The notes: generated from the letters alone by a model not told the origin. A stretch of DNA of 64,000 bases from Streptomyces sp. DvalAA-14 (GCF_900091855.1 NZ_FMCH01000388.1:84927-148926); one strand, 5' to 3'. Counted from the first letter of the stretch, positions 1 to 9,853 are shown. Numbers and translations are program-made.

Positions 1-250
1 GCGGGTTGTCAGGATCGGCGCGGGTGTCGGCGAGCGCGTTGCTCGCCCGCAGATCCGCGCGGATCCGATGTGCGTAGTCACCGAGCCCGGGCCACTCGTC
101 GGCGGCCACCGTTGAACCCTCTCGCAGGAGGAACTTGTGCGTGCCGTTGCCGCCGAACTGAGTGAGCAAATATCCGCGCGCCTCTCCGCCGTTTTTGGGA
201 AGCTTGATGCGGAATTCGGGGGCGCCGGGGAGGCGATCGGGGTGCGGCAT
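1..250 (-). CDS. Partial hypothetical protein, weakly DUF4357-like, open at left edge
   Basis: The reading frame starts at an ATG (248-250, minus strand) preceded by GGAAGG about eight bases upstream, and stays open to the window edge, giving about 83 residues. The product begins MPHPDRLPGAPEFRIKLPK. A central stretch, FLLREGSTVAADEWP, recalls the 'L..GS.v' core of DUF4357 domains, which often sit at the C-terminus of restriction-associated proteins. That match is from memory and weak. The gene is divergent from the sigma-factor gene of the defence island, and the two share the 172-bp region that holds the TTGACACTGTCAA palindrome, so it may share control with the island. The rest of the protein is needed to name it. 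Confidence 0.55.
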   Translation of the reverse strand, partial: MPHPDRLPGAPEFRIKLPKNGGEARGYLLTQFGGNGTHKFLLREGSTVAADEWPGLGDYAHRIRADLRASNALADTRADPDNP

Positions 251-303
251 GGGTGACCTTCCGTCTAGGTCGAAGCCTGCGCGAACGCCAGCCACCTTAC
301 CTG

Positions 304-316
304 TTGACACTGTCAA
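304..316. promoter_or_regulatory. Palindromic operator TTGACACTGTCAA, right-arm copy
   Basis: A perfect 13-bp palindrome (TTGACA-C-TGTCAA). A related, degenerate copy, TTGACAGTGTTCA, lies 26 bp downstream (330-342) and overlaps the likely -35 box of the sigma gene. The identical 13-mer forms the core of a 25-bp palindrome at 25533-25557, upstream of the oppositely oriented arm. A repressor or activator bound here could control both arms; this is inferred from position and identity only. Confidence 0.6.
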
Positions 317-329
317 ACTACTAATTCTG

Positions 330-359
330 TTGACAGTGTTCACGGGTCGGTCTTAGTGT
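330..359 (+). promoter_or_regulatory. Likely promoter of the sigma-factor gene
   Basis: TTGACA at 330-335 and TAGTGT at 354-359 are separated by 18 bp, a good match to a vegetative (HrdB-type) streptomycete promoter. The -35 box lies within the degenerate second copy of the palindrome, so an operator-bound protein would occlude it. The predicted transcript would have a leader of roughly 55 bases before the ATG at 423. Confidence 0.5.
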
Positions 360-422
360 GTAGCTACGCCGGGCTGGCTCGTTCGAGCAGAATCGGCGCT
401 CGGTCGCTGGAGTGGGGGCGCT

Positions 423-1979
423 ATGGGTGGGGACTCGATGGCCGGGGTCGAACGGGTCACGGTCGAGGCGGAGTTGCCGTTCGTCATCGAGAGGCTGAAG
501 CGGTGCGCGTCTCGTACGGGCGTTGTCAGTCAGCAAGCTTTCGCTCTGGAGGCGGGTCGACTCGGGCTGAGAACCGCGGAGCAGCAGCGAAGGCTTCGCA
601 ATGGGCTAGCTGTTTTCGGCATTCACGTGAAGCCTTCTCCCCGGGGAGGCTCGAGCCATCGCGCCGGGCCCGTCTCCGACCTTGAGGTGCAGGCTGCGAC
701 GCCGTTAACGAAGACGCCCGCTCCACCGGTTGCCGCCCCTGAACCAGGGCTCGGTGCAACCGAGGCGGCCGGACGCTTGGCCCAGGCCCGTCGCATGTTG
801 GCCCGCTACGCCGATGGAGACGGCGCCGTCAGCAAGCTCGCCCACGACGGTGTGGCACGGCTCCACGGCCTCAACCCTACCGAAGTGCGCGAGCTGACCG
901 CTGACTTCCGGATCAGCCGACCCGGAACGCCCAGCGTGCCCGCTGAACCGCCGGAGCGTCGTGAGGGCCGCCCTGTCGGGTCTGTACTCGCGCCGACCTC
1001 CAGGGTCGCACGTGTGCGGGCGCCGATCGTCAGGAAGGGCGCCCGAGTTGCCTCCTACGCCGTGGACGCGCGCCCGGCCGATGCCGTTCGCGTTGCCCGA
1101 GTCGTTGTGGAAGAAGACCGGTGGCGGCGTGACCCGGCCAAGGTGGTGCTCAAGGCGGAAGAGGAAGTCGGCCTGGCCGTTCTCCTCCGTGGCGGTACGC
1201 ACCTGCTCGGTCGTGATGTTCCGGTGGACGAGATTGCGGCGCTGCCCCGCGACGGTGAGCGATGGCGCGCCTACGAGTGCCTTGTCCTGCACAACCAGCG
1301 GCTCGTGTGGAAGATCGCGCAGGGCTATCAGGGACACGGACTGGACGTCGAAGACCTCGTCCAGCACGGAAGTATCGGACTGCTGCGCGCGGTTCGCAAG
1401 TTCGACGCTACTCAGGGGTACAAGTTCTCGACCTACGCAACCTGGTGGATCAAGCAGTCAATGACGCGGGCCATCGCCGACGAAGGCACCCTGATCCGAT
1501 TGCCTGCGCACCTCCACGAAAAGGTCACCAAGGTCGCCGCGGCCGAGCGGAAGCTGCTGGGTGAAGGGCGTGCCAGGTCCGTTGAGAACGTGGCCTACGT
1601 CACCGGCCTCACCTTCACGGAAGTGGAAAAGGTGCGCAGGATCAGCCGGCCCACGGATTCCCTGGATCGGATCATCGGCGACGACGCCGCCCTCGGTGAC
1701 CTGGTTATCGGGCCGAGCCGACTGCCCGGCCCTCCCACCGTACTGATCCGCAAGGAGTTTCACGCGCGCTTGCGGCACGTCCTGGAGCACCTCTCGGAGC
1801 GTGAGCGGCACATCCTCATCAGGCGCACCGGCCTTGACGGTGACGAGCCGGACACGCTGGAGGACATCGGTGTCGTCTTCGGCGTCACCCGTGAGCGCAT
1901 CCGGCAGATCGAGTCGAAGGCCAAGCCGAAGTTGCGCGACGAGCTGGCCCGTCACGGGCTCATTCCGTCCTTCCGCTGA
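423..1979 (+). CDS. Sigma-70 family RNA polymerase sigma factor with unusual N-terminal extension
   Basis: 518 residues. The C-terminal half is a group 1/2-like sigma factor. Region 2 includes DLVQHGSIGLLRAVRKF and the -10 recognition motif FSTYATWWIKQSM (about residues 315-350). Region 3 follows, and region 4 ends with the helix-turn-helix VTRERIRQIESKA (about 485-500). The first 250 residues do not look like region 1.1 of housekeeping factors. They contain two short helical segments (about residues 8-70 and 115-165) that could bind DNA or a partner, joined by a Pro/Ala-rich linker. The start at 423 has GGAG ten bases upstream; an in-frame ATG at 438 is an alternative. It is the first gene of the right arm, 78 bp ahead of drmA, which suggests a dedicated sigma factor for the defence genes. 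That role is inferred. No anti-sigma gene is adjacent. Confidence 0.88.
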   Translation: MGGDSMAGVERVTVEAELPFVIERLKRCASRTGVVSQQAFALEAGRLGLRTAEQQRRLRNGLAVFGIHVKPSPRGGSSHRAGPVSDLEVQAATPLTKTPAPPVAAPEPGLGATEAAGRLAQARRMLARYADGDGAVSKLAHDGVARLHGLNPTEVRELTADFRISRPGTPSVPAEPPERREGRPVGSVLAPTSRVARVRAPIVRKGARVASYAVDARPADAVRVARVVVEEDRWRRDPAKVVLKAEEEVGLAVLLRGGTHLLGRDVPVDEIAALPRDGERWRAYECLVLHNQRLVWKIAQGYQGHGLDVEDLVQHGSIGLLRAVRKFDATQGYKFSTYATWWIKQSMTRAIADEGTLIRLPAHLHEKVTKVAAAERKLLGEGRARSVENVAYVTGLTFTEVEKVRRISRPTDSLDRIIGDDAALGDLVIGPSRLPGPPTVLIRKEFHARLRHVLEHLSERERHILIRRTGLDGDEPDTLEDIGVVFGVTRERIRQIESKAKPKLRDELARHGLIPSFR

Positions 1980-2057
1980 ACGCACCACCCCCGACAGATC
2001 ACCGCCGTCCCCTCAACATCCGATACCGGACCCGACCTGATCCGAAGGAACTCGCAC

Positions 2058-5000
2058 ATGGACCCGCGCCAAGAGCTGGTCGATTACCTCTCCCGGCACC
2101 TCGTCGGGCCCGCCCGTGGGGATGACGAGGTGCTCGACGCGCCGCCGGACCAGCAGTACCTGATGGGCACGCTCTATCCGCAACAGGCAGATCTCCTGCG
2201 GCAGCTCGCCCGTGCGGCCGACGACCCCGACGCACCCGGCGCCGAGCAGGACGCCCCCGACGTGGATCCGGCCTCCGACCCCGTGCCCGAGACCAACAGC
2301 TGGCTTCCCGCTTCCCTCGGCGTGAGTTTCTACACCGACGCTGGACGCGTCGAGGTGACATGCACCGGTGCCCGCTACGAGACGTTGAGGAGCGAACCCG
2401 GCCGCGGGCGGCGCTGGCGGCGTGTCCCTCACATGCCCGAGACGCACACGATCGGCACCGACCGGGAGACCGTGCCCGTCCTCGACGGCCGCGCGGAGAT
2501 CCGGGTGCGCTGCCGCCCTTACGGCAACGGCACGCTGGTCACGGTGGCCCTGGTCAACGCCGCTCGCCATGACGGTTCCGACGGTAAGGCGCCGAGCTGG
2601 GACGACATGCTGTTCCAGTGCGGACTCACGGTCCGCCCGGTCGGCGGTGCCGTGCTTCCCTATCCCAGCGTCCGACTCGCCAGTCGTGACCCCGAGGAGC
2701 GTGAACTGCGCCTGCAGTACCGGCACGTCGTCACCCACGCTGTCGGGCACGGCTGCGCCGTCCGAGAGGAGCCCACCGAGGGAAGCGGCGTCGTACTCCT
2801 TGCCAGCGAAGCCCTGCCGCGTGCCGAAGTGCCCGCCATCCGGGCCGGCGGCCCGCTCGACGCCCCCGCGCTCACCATCTCGCACCTGGCCGACCCGGCC
2901 GTCAGCGGCGACCAACTCCGCGAGGAGCTGGCCGATTTCGCCGCGTCGTACCACGCCTGGTACGTGGGCCAGCGATCCGTCGAGGTGCCGGCCTGGGGGC
3001 AGGAGGCGGCGGAGCGGATCCTCGAGCGCATCCATCAGGCAGTCACCCGCATCGAAGCGGGCGTGCGCACTCTGTGCGACCCGAACCGCCCCGAACTCCT
3101 CGACGCCTTCCGCATCGCCCAGCGGGCCATGCTGCTGCAGATGCGGCATTCGGCCCCGGACCAGGCCGGAGAGCGACGCCGCCGCTCCGAAGCCGTGGCC
3201 ACCGACCCGCCGGTGGACCCCAAGGCCACCTGGCGCCCCTTCCAGCTCGCGTTCTTCCTTCTCGCCCTCGACGGCGTAGCCGAATCCGGCCACCCCGACC
3301 GTGAGACCACCGATCTGCTGTGGTTCCCCACCGGTGGAGGCAAGACGGAGGCGTATCTGCTGCTGGCCGCCTTCGCGATCGCGCTGCGACGGCTCCGCGG
3401 CGAAGGTGGCGGCACCGCCGTACTCAGCCGCTACACCCTCAGCCTGCTCACCACCCAGCAGTTCCAGCGCGCCGCCACCACGATCTGCGCCCTCGAACAT
3501 CTCCGTCGCAGCGAACCCGGACTCGGTCTCGGCGACGAGCCGATCACCGTCGGCCTGTGGGTCGGGGAGACCACCACCCCCAACAAGTTCGAGGCGGCCA
3601 AGGACGCTTTCGACCAGCAGCGCGAGGCCACCCACCCCGAGGACGTCTTCATCCTCGACCGCTGCCCCTGGTGCGGCACCCGCATCCTGCCGCCGAGCCA
3701 CTCCAGCGTCCGCTCCGACTACGGAGTCCGCGCCGAACCAGACGACTTCGCCTTCTTCTGCCCACGCGACGAGTGCGCCTTTCACGACCTTCTGCCCGTT
3801 GCCGTGGTCGACCAGCACCTCTACCAGCAGCCTCCCACCTTCGTCCTCGGCACCGTCGACAAATTCGCCCGGCTCGCCTGGGAGCGCGACTCCGGACGCC
3901 TCTTCGGGGCCGGCACCGGTAACCCACCCCCGTCCTTGATCATCCAGGACGAGCTGCATCTGCTCACCGGGCCGCTCGGCACCACGGTCGGTCTCTACGA
4001 GGCGGCCATCCTGGAGCTGTGCACCGACCGGAACGGCCGGCGGCCCAAGATCGTCGCCGCCACGGCCACCATCCGGCGCTCCGCCGAACAGGTACGCGCC
4101 CTGCACCACCAGGACGTCCAGCTCTTCCCGCCGTCAGGAGTCGACTCCCGCGACAGCTTTTTCGCCGTCCCCGACCACAGCCGCCCGGGCCGCCTCTACC
4201 TGGGTGTCATGGCGCAGGGCCACACCGCGGGCCGGGGGGCCGTCGCCACCACGGCGGCCATGCTGCAGGGCGTCCACCAGCTTCCCGAAGAGCACCGAGA
4301 CGACTACTGGACGCTCGTCGCCTACCACCACAGCCTGCGCGAACTGGGCCGAACCGTAACCGCGGCCGGCGACGAAATTCCCGCTCAGCTCCGCGGACTC
4401 GACGAGGGGGCCGGCGTCCGCGCGCTCGGCAACGGCGACGTACAGCAACTGACCAGCAATGTGCCGGAGCGTGCCGAACAGCCCGTCCTGCTCGACCGCC
4501 TGGAGAAGCCCTGGACGGACCCCAGGTGCGTCTCGCTCCTGCCGTGCACCAACATGCTCTCCGTTGGTGTCGACGTGAAGCGGCTCGCCTACCTACTCAT
4601 GCAGGGCCAGCCCAAGACCACCGCCGAATACATCCAGGCCACCAGCCGCGTCGGCCGCCATCAGGTGCCGGGACTCGTCGTCACCTACTTCAACGCGACT
4701 CGGCCGCGTGACAGGTCCCACTACGAGACTTTCCTGGACTATCACCGCGCCCTCTACCGTTACGTCGAACCCGCCAGCGTCACCCCCTGGTCCCTGCCCG
4801 CGCGCCGCCGCGCGCTGCACGCCGCTCTTGTCATCCTGGTCCGCCACCGGCTCGGTCTGGCCGCCGAGAACCAGGCCGGACGGATCACCCTCCACAGGGA
4901 CGAGGCCGAGCGGATCGCGGACGCCCTTGCCGAGCGTGCGGCGATCGCCGAGAGCGGCGCCTCGGGAACCGACAGCGATGCGGTCCGCGTCGACGTCCGC

Positions 5001-5210
5001 GCGGAACTGGGCTACCTCCTCGACGACTGGCACCAGCAGGCCAAGGCAGCCGCCGCCGAGGGCAAAGACCTCTACTACCGCAGCCAGGGCAAGGGCCAGC
5101 ACAACCTGCTCAAGACCTTCGAGCAGCGCTATGGCCTGTGGGAAACCCTCAACTCCATGCGCAGTGTGGATCGCGAATGCCAGATCACCGTGACGGGAGC
5201 GGGAAAGTGA
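2058..5210 (+). CDS. drmA: DrmA-like DISARM helicase
   Basis: 1050 residues. In DISARM systems DrmA is a helicase-domain protein that works with DrmB against incoming phage DNA. The N-terminus has the GTLYPQ segment typical of the family. A Walker A motif, FPTGGGKTEAY, lies near residue 424. Two Cys pairs around 535-575 (CPWCG and CPRDEC) look like a zinc site. A DExH-type motif, IIQDELHLLTGPLG, is near 628, and the C-terminal helicase motif ATSRVGRHQ near 860. The ATG at 2058 has AAGGAA seven bases upstream. The stop overlaps the GTG start of drmB (GTGA), so the two are translationally coupled, matching the usual drmA-drmB order. The frame is intact. Confidence 0.88.
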   Translation: MDPRQELVDYLSRHLVGPARGDDEVLDAPPDQQYLMGTLYPQQADLLRQLARAADDPDAPGAEQDAPDVDPASDPVPETNSWLPASLGVSFYTDAGRVEVTCTGARYETLRSEPGRGRRWRRVPHMPETHTIGTDRETVPVLDGRAEIRVRCRPYGNGTLVTVALVNAARHDGSDGKAPSWDDMLFQCGLTVRPVGGAVLPYPSVRLASRDPEERELRLQYRHVVTHAVGHGCAVREEPTEGSGVVLLASEALPRAEVPAIRAGGPLDAPALTISHLADPAVSGDQLREELADFAASYHAWYVGQRSVEVPAWGQEAAERILERIHQAVTRIEAGVRTLCDPNRPELLDAFRIAQRAMLLQMRHSAPDQAGERRRRSEAVATDPPVDPKATWRPFQLAFFLLALDGVAESGHPDRETTDLLWFPTGGGKTEAYLLLAAFAIALRRLRGEGGGTAVLSRYTLSLLTTQQFQRAATTICALEHLRRSEPGLGLGDEPITVGLWVGETTTPNKFEAAKDAFDQQREATHPEDVFILDRCPWCGTRILPPSHSSVRSDYGVRAEPDDFAFFCPRDECAFHDLLPVAVVDQHLYQQPPTFVLGTVDKFARLAWERDSGRLFGAGTGNPPPSLIIQDELHLLTGPLGTTVGLYEAAILELCTDRNGRRPKIVAATATIRRSAEQVRALHHQDVQLFPPSGVDSRDSFFAVPDHSRPGRLYLGVMAQGHTAGRGAVATTAAMLQGVHQLPEEHRDDYWTLVAYHHSLRELGRTVTAAGDEIPAQLRGLDEGAGVRALGNGDVQQLTSNVPERAEQPVLLDRLEKPWTDPRCVSLLPCTNMLSVGVDVKRLAYLLMQGQPKTTAEYIQATSRVGRHQVPGLVVTYFNATRPRDRSHYETFLDYHRALYRYVEPASVTPWSLPARRRALHAALVILVRHRLGLAAENQAGRITLHRDEAERIADALAERAAIAESGASGTDSDAVRVDVRAELGYLLDDWHQQAKAAAAEGKDLYYRSQGKGQHNLLKTFEQRYGLWETLNSMRSVDRECQITVTGAGK

Positions 5211-7091
5211 AGCGCAAACTCCGGGTCCGCCAGGCACAGACGGTGCTGCCGTTCGGCGTCGGCGCCATCCTCGATGTCCAGGGGGAGTCCTTCGTCGCCG
5301 CCGGCATCGAGTCCTGGCCGCGGCAGAAGACCGCCATCACTTCCGAACGGCTCGCCACTCGGCTCGGCGTCCAGGGCTTCTTCGCCGCACCCCCTACCCT
5401 CAACGACCGCTACGACCAGTCCGACCACCCCGGCGTCCCGTATGTGCGATTTCCCGGCTGGCTGTTCTGCGGCTCCTGCCGGGCCATGGTCCGCTTTCTG
5501 CGCGAGAACGAGAAGCCCGGTGAGCCGCCCGTCTGCACATCCTGCGCTGCCGCACCGCGTCTCACCCCGATGCGGTTCGTCCGCATCTGTCCGGACGGGC
5601 ATCTCGACGACGTGGACTGGTGGTACTGGGCCCACTCCCAGCTCCCAGCCGAACTGCGGTCCTCCTGCTCCGAGTCGAAGGACGCCTGGAAGGCACGCCG
5701 TCTCAGTTTCCGCGTGGCCGACCGCGCTTCCGGACTCGAAGCGCTTTCGGTGCGTTGCGGGGCGACCAGGGCGGACGGCAAGCCGTGCGCCGCCGAGCGC
5801 GACCTGCTCGACATTCTCGGACCCCGGGGCGGACGGTGCTCGGGTGGCAATCCGTGGCAGCGCCGAAAGGAGAACGCCACCTGCGGCCAGCAGACACACA
5901 TTGTGCAGCGCACCGCCGGCAACGTCTACTATCCGGTCGTCTACTCGGCTCTCGACATCCCCCAGTCCCGCCGAACCCCCACGCCTGGAGCAGGACGCCG
6001 GCGAGGCCGTGCGCGGCCATCCGTACTGGCTGATCCTGCTGGGTGCACTCGGGACGGGTCGAGCCGATGCCTTCCGCGACATGATCAAGGAAGACACCGG
6101 CGCCGCCGACAGCCTCATCGATCAACTCGTCGCTGAAGCCACGGGCGCTCCGGCGACGCCGTCCGGCGGTCGACCAGAGGCCGGCGACATCGACCTGAGC
6201 CGGGACGAGTGGTGCGCCTTCGATGCTGTCGAACATCCGGAGCCTACGAAGGAGTTCGCGATACGCCGAAGTGGTCTCGGTCTTGACGGTGAGACGGAGG
6301 AGCCCTGGGCCACCCTCGACACGCACATCGATGGCATCGTCCTCGCCGACCGCATCCGCGAGGTGCGGGCGCTGACCGGGTTCCGTCGCCACACTCCGGA
6401 CGGCACCCTTGTTTCCGCCGACACCAGTGGGCGCCTGCGCTGGCTGCCCGCGACGGAGGTCTACGGCGAGGGCATCGTCCTCACCCTCGACGAACAACGC
6501 CTGATCGCCTGGGAAGGCGACCCTCGCGTTCAGGCGCATGTGCGGGGGGTCCGTACGGACCTCGACGCGTCGTTCCGGGACGAACAACTCGCCGATACCG
6601 TGGGCAGCGAACTCTCACCCCGCTTCTTGCTCCTGCACACTCTCGCCCACCTCCTCATCCGCCAGCTCTCCTTCGACTCCGGCTACACCACAGCAAGCCT
6701 CTGCGAGCGCGTTTACGGCCGCCCCGAGTACGGCCAGCGCGGGCTGCTGATCTACACGGCCGCCGGTGATGCGGCAGGCACCCTCGGCGGCCTCGTCCGG
6801 CAGGGAGAAGCACCGCACTTTGCCGAAACCCTCATCCGGATGCTGGAGGCGGCCGCCTGGTGCTCTGCCGACCCGCTGTGCGCCGAGCACACCGGACAGG
6901 GCTTCGGAAACCTCAACCGCGCCGCCTGCCACGCCTGCGCCCTGCTGCCGGAGACGAGCTGCCAGACTGGCAACACCCTGCTGGATCGCGCCCTGGTCGT
7001 CGGCTCCGCGGGCGTTCCCGGCTACTTTGCCGACGTCCTCACCGCGAGCCGCGAATTCGCTGCCGCCACCGTTCTGGGGTCACAAGAATGA
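5207..7091 (+). CDS. drmB: DrmB-like DUF1998 protein, interrupted by a one-base frameshift
   Basis: DrmB is the DUF1998 partner of DrmA in DISARM. Translation begins at GTG 5207 inside the drmA stop. The first frame gives LPFGVGAILDVQGESF, a zinc-type Cys cluster (FCGSCRAM and CTSCAA) and CPDGHLDDVDWWYW, then leaves frame at a run of five C (5959-5963) after YSALDIP. The downstream frame continues with EPPRLEQDAGEAVRGHPYW and runs to 7091. It includes the DUF1998 C-terminal part with LLLHTLAHLLIRQLSFDSGY and late cysteines. Removing one C joins the two halves into about 627 residues, close to the family length. This is either a disabling mutation or a sequencing error. The stop overlaps the next ATG (ATGA). 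Confidence 0.82.
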
Positions 7092-8199
7092 CCAGGGCGA
7101 AATCCCCCGTTCTCCACCCCGACCTCACCTCCGCCCAGCGCGGCTGCCTGGACGCCCTGCCGCTCAAGGGCAACCGTGTCGTCAGCGGCTCGCCCGGCAG
7201 CGGCAAGAGCTTGCTCGCCGCGCATCGCGCCGTCCATCTCGCCCTCACCGGCCGCCCACCCTGCTGCTTTCGCGCTCAAACCTCCTGCGCCAACTCCTGG
7301 ACGACACCCTTCAAGGCATCACGGTCCCGGGCGCACCCGTCGAAGCCGCCACCGTCCACGGCTGGATCCTGCGCCACTTCGGCCGCGACGCACCGCGCAC
7401 CACGGATGGCTGGTTCGACTGGACGGCCCTCACCCACCGAGCCGCCGCCACCTTCGGCGAGACCGACGCGTCCGCACCCCACCTCGTCATCGACGAGGGC
7501 CAAGACCTGCCACCGGGCTTCTACCGGCTGGCCCGCCTCGCCGCCGCCTCGGTCACGGTGTTCGCCGACGAGTGCCAGCGCCTCACCGAGACGAACTCCA
7601 CCCTGAGCGAGATCACCGACGCCCTCGGCCGCTCCACCGGACGCGTCGAGGTTGCCGGCAATCACCGCAACACCCGCGAGATCGCCTCCCTCGCGGAGCA
7701 CTTCCGCACCGGTGGCACCCGCCCGGACATGCCTATCCGCAGCGGCTCCTTGCCCGTCATCCGTCACTACTCCAGCAACAAGGATCTCGCAGACGGCATC
7801 GCCACCATGGCCGCCCGGCACCCGCAGGACCGCATCGGCGTCATCGTCAACGCTTCGCGCACCACGGTCGAGCTGATGCGACACCTCGAACGGGCCGGCC
7901 TTGCCCACGAACCCCAGCTCTACAGCTCGGCGGCGTCGTTCGGCCGCTACCGTGACCTCGACCTCGCCCGCCCCGGCGTCGTCCTCGTCCACCGCGCCAG
8001 CGCCAAGGGCCTCGACTTCGACACCGTCGTCATCCCCGACACCGAGACCGACGCCGCCACCGACCCCACCGAGGCGTCCCTGCGGATGGCCTACTACGTC
8101 ATGATCACCCGCGCCCGGCAGCGGCTGGTCCTGGGCTGGCAGGGCAGCCGACTGCCGGGGCACCTGGAGGGGCTGAGGGGCTGGGTGACGATGCGCTGA
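7088..8199 (+). CDS. Small superfamily 1 (UvrD/Rep-like) helicase, interrupted by a one-base frameshift
   Basis: The ATG at 7088 overlaps the drmB stop. The first frame has the Walker A motif SGSPGSGKSLLAAH near residue 36 and leaves frame at about 7255-7257, where one C seems to be missing. The other frame then gives TLLLSRSNLLRQLLDD, Walker B LVIDEGQDLPPG, the late motif RASAKGLDFDTVVIPD and YYVMITRARQRLVL. Restored, the protein is about 370 residues, a compact SF1A-type helicase without obvious accessory domains. It occupies the place where class 1 DISARM loci usually have drmC, a phospholipase D-fold nuclease gene; no such gene is visible in the window. Its role in defence is inferred from operon position. 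Confidence 0.78.
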
Positions 8200-8436
8200 A
8201 GGCTCGACTTATGCGAACGCTTTCGTCACACCATGTTGCGGCGATGACGCTCGCTCGACTGAGGTCGACCCGGAGTTTACTGACCTTCTGACAGATTGAT
8301 TGGACCCAACGCGAGGCAGAATTAGTGAAAGTCGGGCTCGGGGATCGACTGCACATCTCACTGGATTTCCGATACAAACCTACGTGCACTGCAAGTTGTC
8401 CTCTTCGCGAGGTGCAACGGACCTGGAGGGGAAATT

Positions 8437-9105
8437 ATGAACCACGCAGCGGACGAGCTCGAACCGTCTCGGCTCCAGAAGGCTGTCGAGGCCATCGTCA
8501 TCACACCGGAGGCGGCCGCTGAGCTCGTGGGCGGTTACTGTGCGAATTTCGAGACAAAGTTCAATCGGAAGCCCGAGAATCTGGAGGACAAGAGCCGGAT
8601 CGCCGCCAAGATCATCGGCCGGTACTCCAAGTTTTCGGCAGCCGCCGGGGCGGTCACCGCAGCCCCGAGCATCATCCCTGGGGTCGGGACGGCGGTCGCA
8701 GTCCTGGGCGGTGGTGTCACTGATATCGCCATGTCACTCAAGCTCCAGGTAGACATGTGCATGTGCCTGGTTGAGGTGTACGAGACCGAGTTGAAAAGTG
8801 AAGACAAGAAGCACCTCGCCTTCGTGCTCGCGTTGGCAGGTTCTGCAGAGCAGATGGCGGCGAAGGGCGGCAAGGCAGCGGCCCAGAAGATCGCCCAGAA
8901 GTTGGTCTACCAGTACCTGCGAGGGCCCGCCTTGATCACGATCAAGCAGTTGTTCAAGCGGGTGTCCATCACGTTCACCCAGAAGGCGGCGGCAAAGGCG
9001 ATACCAGCCGGCGTAGGTGTTGCTTTCAGCGGCTCAACCAACTACGTCCTGACGAGGGTGGTGGGCAAGGTCGCCGTGGCGGTCCTGGCCAAAGATGTGA
9101 AGTAG
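8437..9105 (+). CDS. EcsC-family membrane-associated protein (right arm)
   Basis: 222 residues. The middle has a glycine-rich hydrophobic stretch, PSIIPGVGTAVAVLGGGVTD, followed by DIAMSLKLQVDMCMCLVEVYE, as in EcsC-family proteins. A second hydrophobic segment lies near the C-terminus (IPAGVGVAFSGSTNYVL). No signal peptide is evident. The ATG at 8437 has a strong GGAGG seven bases upstream. It follows the SF1 helicase gene after a 237-bp gap, so it may have its own promoter, although I see no clear one. A second EcsC-like gene ends the opposite arm of the island (11164-11868). EcsC-family function is poorly understood; membrane association is inferred from hydrophobicity. Confidence 0.7.
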   Translation: MNHAADELEPSRLQKAVEAIVITPEAAAELVGGYCANFETKFNRKPENLEDKSRIAAKIIGRYSKFSAAAGAVTAAPSIIPGVGTAVAVLGGGVTDIAMSLKLQVDMCMCLVEVYETELKSEDKKHLAFVLALAGSAEQMAAKGGKAAAQKIAQKLVYQYLRGPALITIKQLFKRVSITFTQKAAAKAIPAGVGVAFSGSTNYVLTRVVGKVAVAVLAKDVK

Positions 9106-9350
9106 CAACGCTGCATCGGATCCCGTATAGCCGACTCAGGATCAGCCGTACCGCAGACGTTTTCCGTCCGTGTGGACCGAGCGAGACTGCTTGGCACCGA
9201 GGACCTTTTCCGACGTCTACCAACAACTGCGGGAGCTGTCCAGCGGAAGACCTCCGGCATGTCACCAGCCCGAACACGGTGCGACGGGCCGGCTCACCGT
9301 GCGTTCCTACCTCGGCCCCGTCCGCAAGCGGGGACTGGGTGCTTCGACGC

Positions 9351-9782
9351 TTACCCGCGCGGAGCGAATTCGCACCAGACGACTTTGCCGGGCGTCCGCT
9401 CGCCGACATCCCACTTGTCCGCCAGGGCGTCGACGAGGAAAAGGCCCCGACCCGACTCCATTTGGTCCGGGTCCGGGCCCCGTTCCCCATCCGCCTGGGT
9501 GGGCAGGCGGGGCCGGCCGTCGCCGCTGTCGTGGACCTCGATGCGCAGCACGCCGCCCGCGTCCCGGCTCAGCTGGAGCATGAACCCGCGCCCGGGCGGC
9601 ACACCGTGCAGCAGCGCGTTGGTCGTCAGCTCGCTGACGCACAGCAGCACGTCGTCGGCCCGGCTCGTGCAGCCCCAGTCGACCAGCGCCTCGTACGCGA
9701 ACCCCCGCGCGGCGGGCACTGAACGTCGCTCCCGGCGGTAGAACCGCTCCCGGAGAGCTTCCTGTTGTGGCTCTGTGTTCAT
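9351..9782 (-). CDS. Histidine-kinase-like ATPase (anti-sigma/RsbW-type)
   Basis: 143 residues starting MNTEPQQEALRERFYRRE. It has the GHKL ATPase signature of anti-sigma-like regulators: VSELTTNALLHG (N box), HDSGDGRPR (G1-like) and SGRGLFLVDALADKWD (G2). In streptomycetes such small ATPases commonly sit beside XRE-DUF5753 regulators and DUF397 proteins, as here. It is divergent from the XRE gene, with a 27-bp near-palindrome between them. Given the sigma factor in the same island, an anti-sigma activity is conceivable, but that is inference; most members of this class have no known target. Upstream in-frame codons exist, but the ATG at 9782 gives the usual N-terminus. Confidence 0.8.
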   Translation of the reverse strand: MNTEPQQEALRERFYRRERRSVPAARGFAYEALVDWGCTSRADDVLLCVSELTTNALLHGVPPGRGFMLQLSRDAGGVLRIEVHDSGDGRPRLPTQADGERGPDPDQMESGRGLFLVDALADKWDVGERTPGKVVWCEFAPRG

Positions 9783-9826
9783 GAAACCCAGCGTCGCGCA
9801 GGGTAATCGCGATATACCAGTCTTGT

Positions 9827-9853
9827 TACTCGTACATCGTCGATGTACGGGTA
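9827..9853. promoter_or_regulatory. 27-bp near-perfect palindrome between ATPase and XRE genes
   Basis: Arms CGTACATCG and CGATGTACG flank a central T (9831-9849, perfect). Outer bases TAC/GTA extend the symmetry to 27 bp with one mismatch pair. It lies 43 bp before the XRE start codon and 45 bp upstream of the ATPase start. It is a good candidate operator for autoregulation by the XRE protein. Confidence 0.6.

Noticed and set aside
2013..4109. A long minus-strand open frame opposite drmA
   Set aside because: It is a by-product of G+C-rich third positions; drmA on the plus strand has clear motifs and the opposite frame has no recognisable domain.
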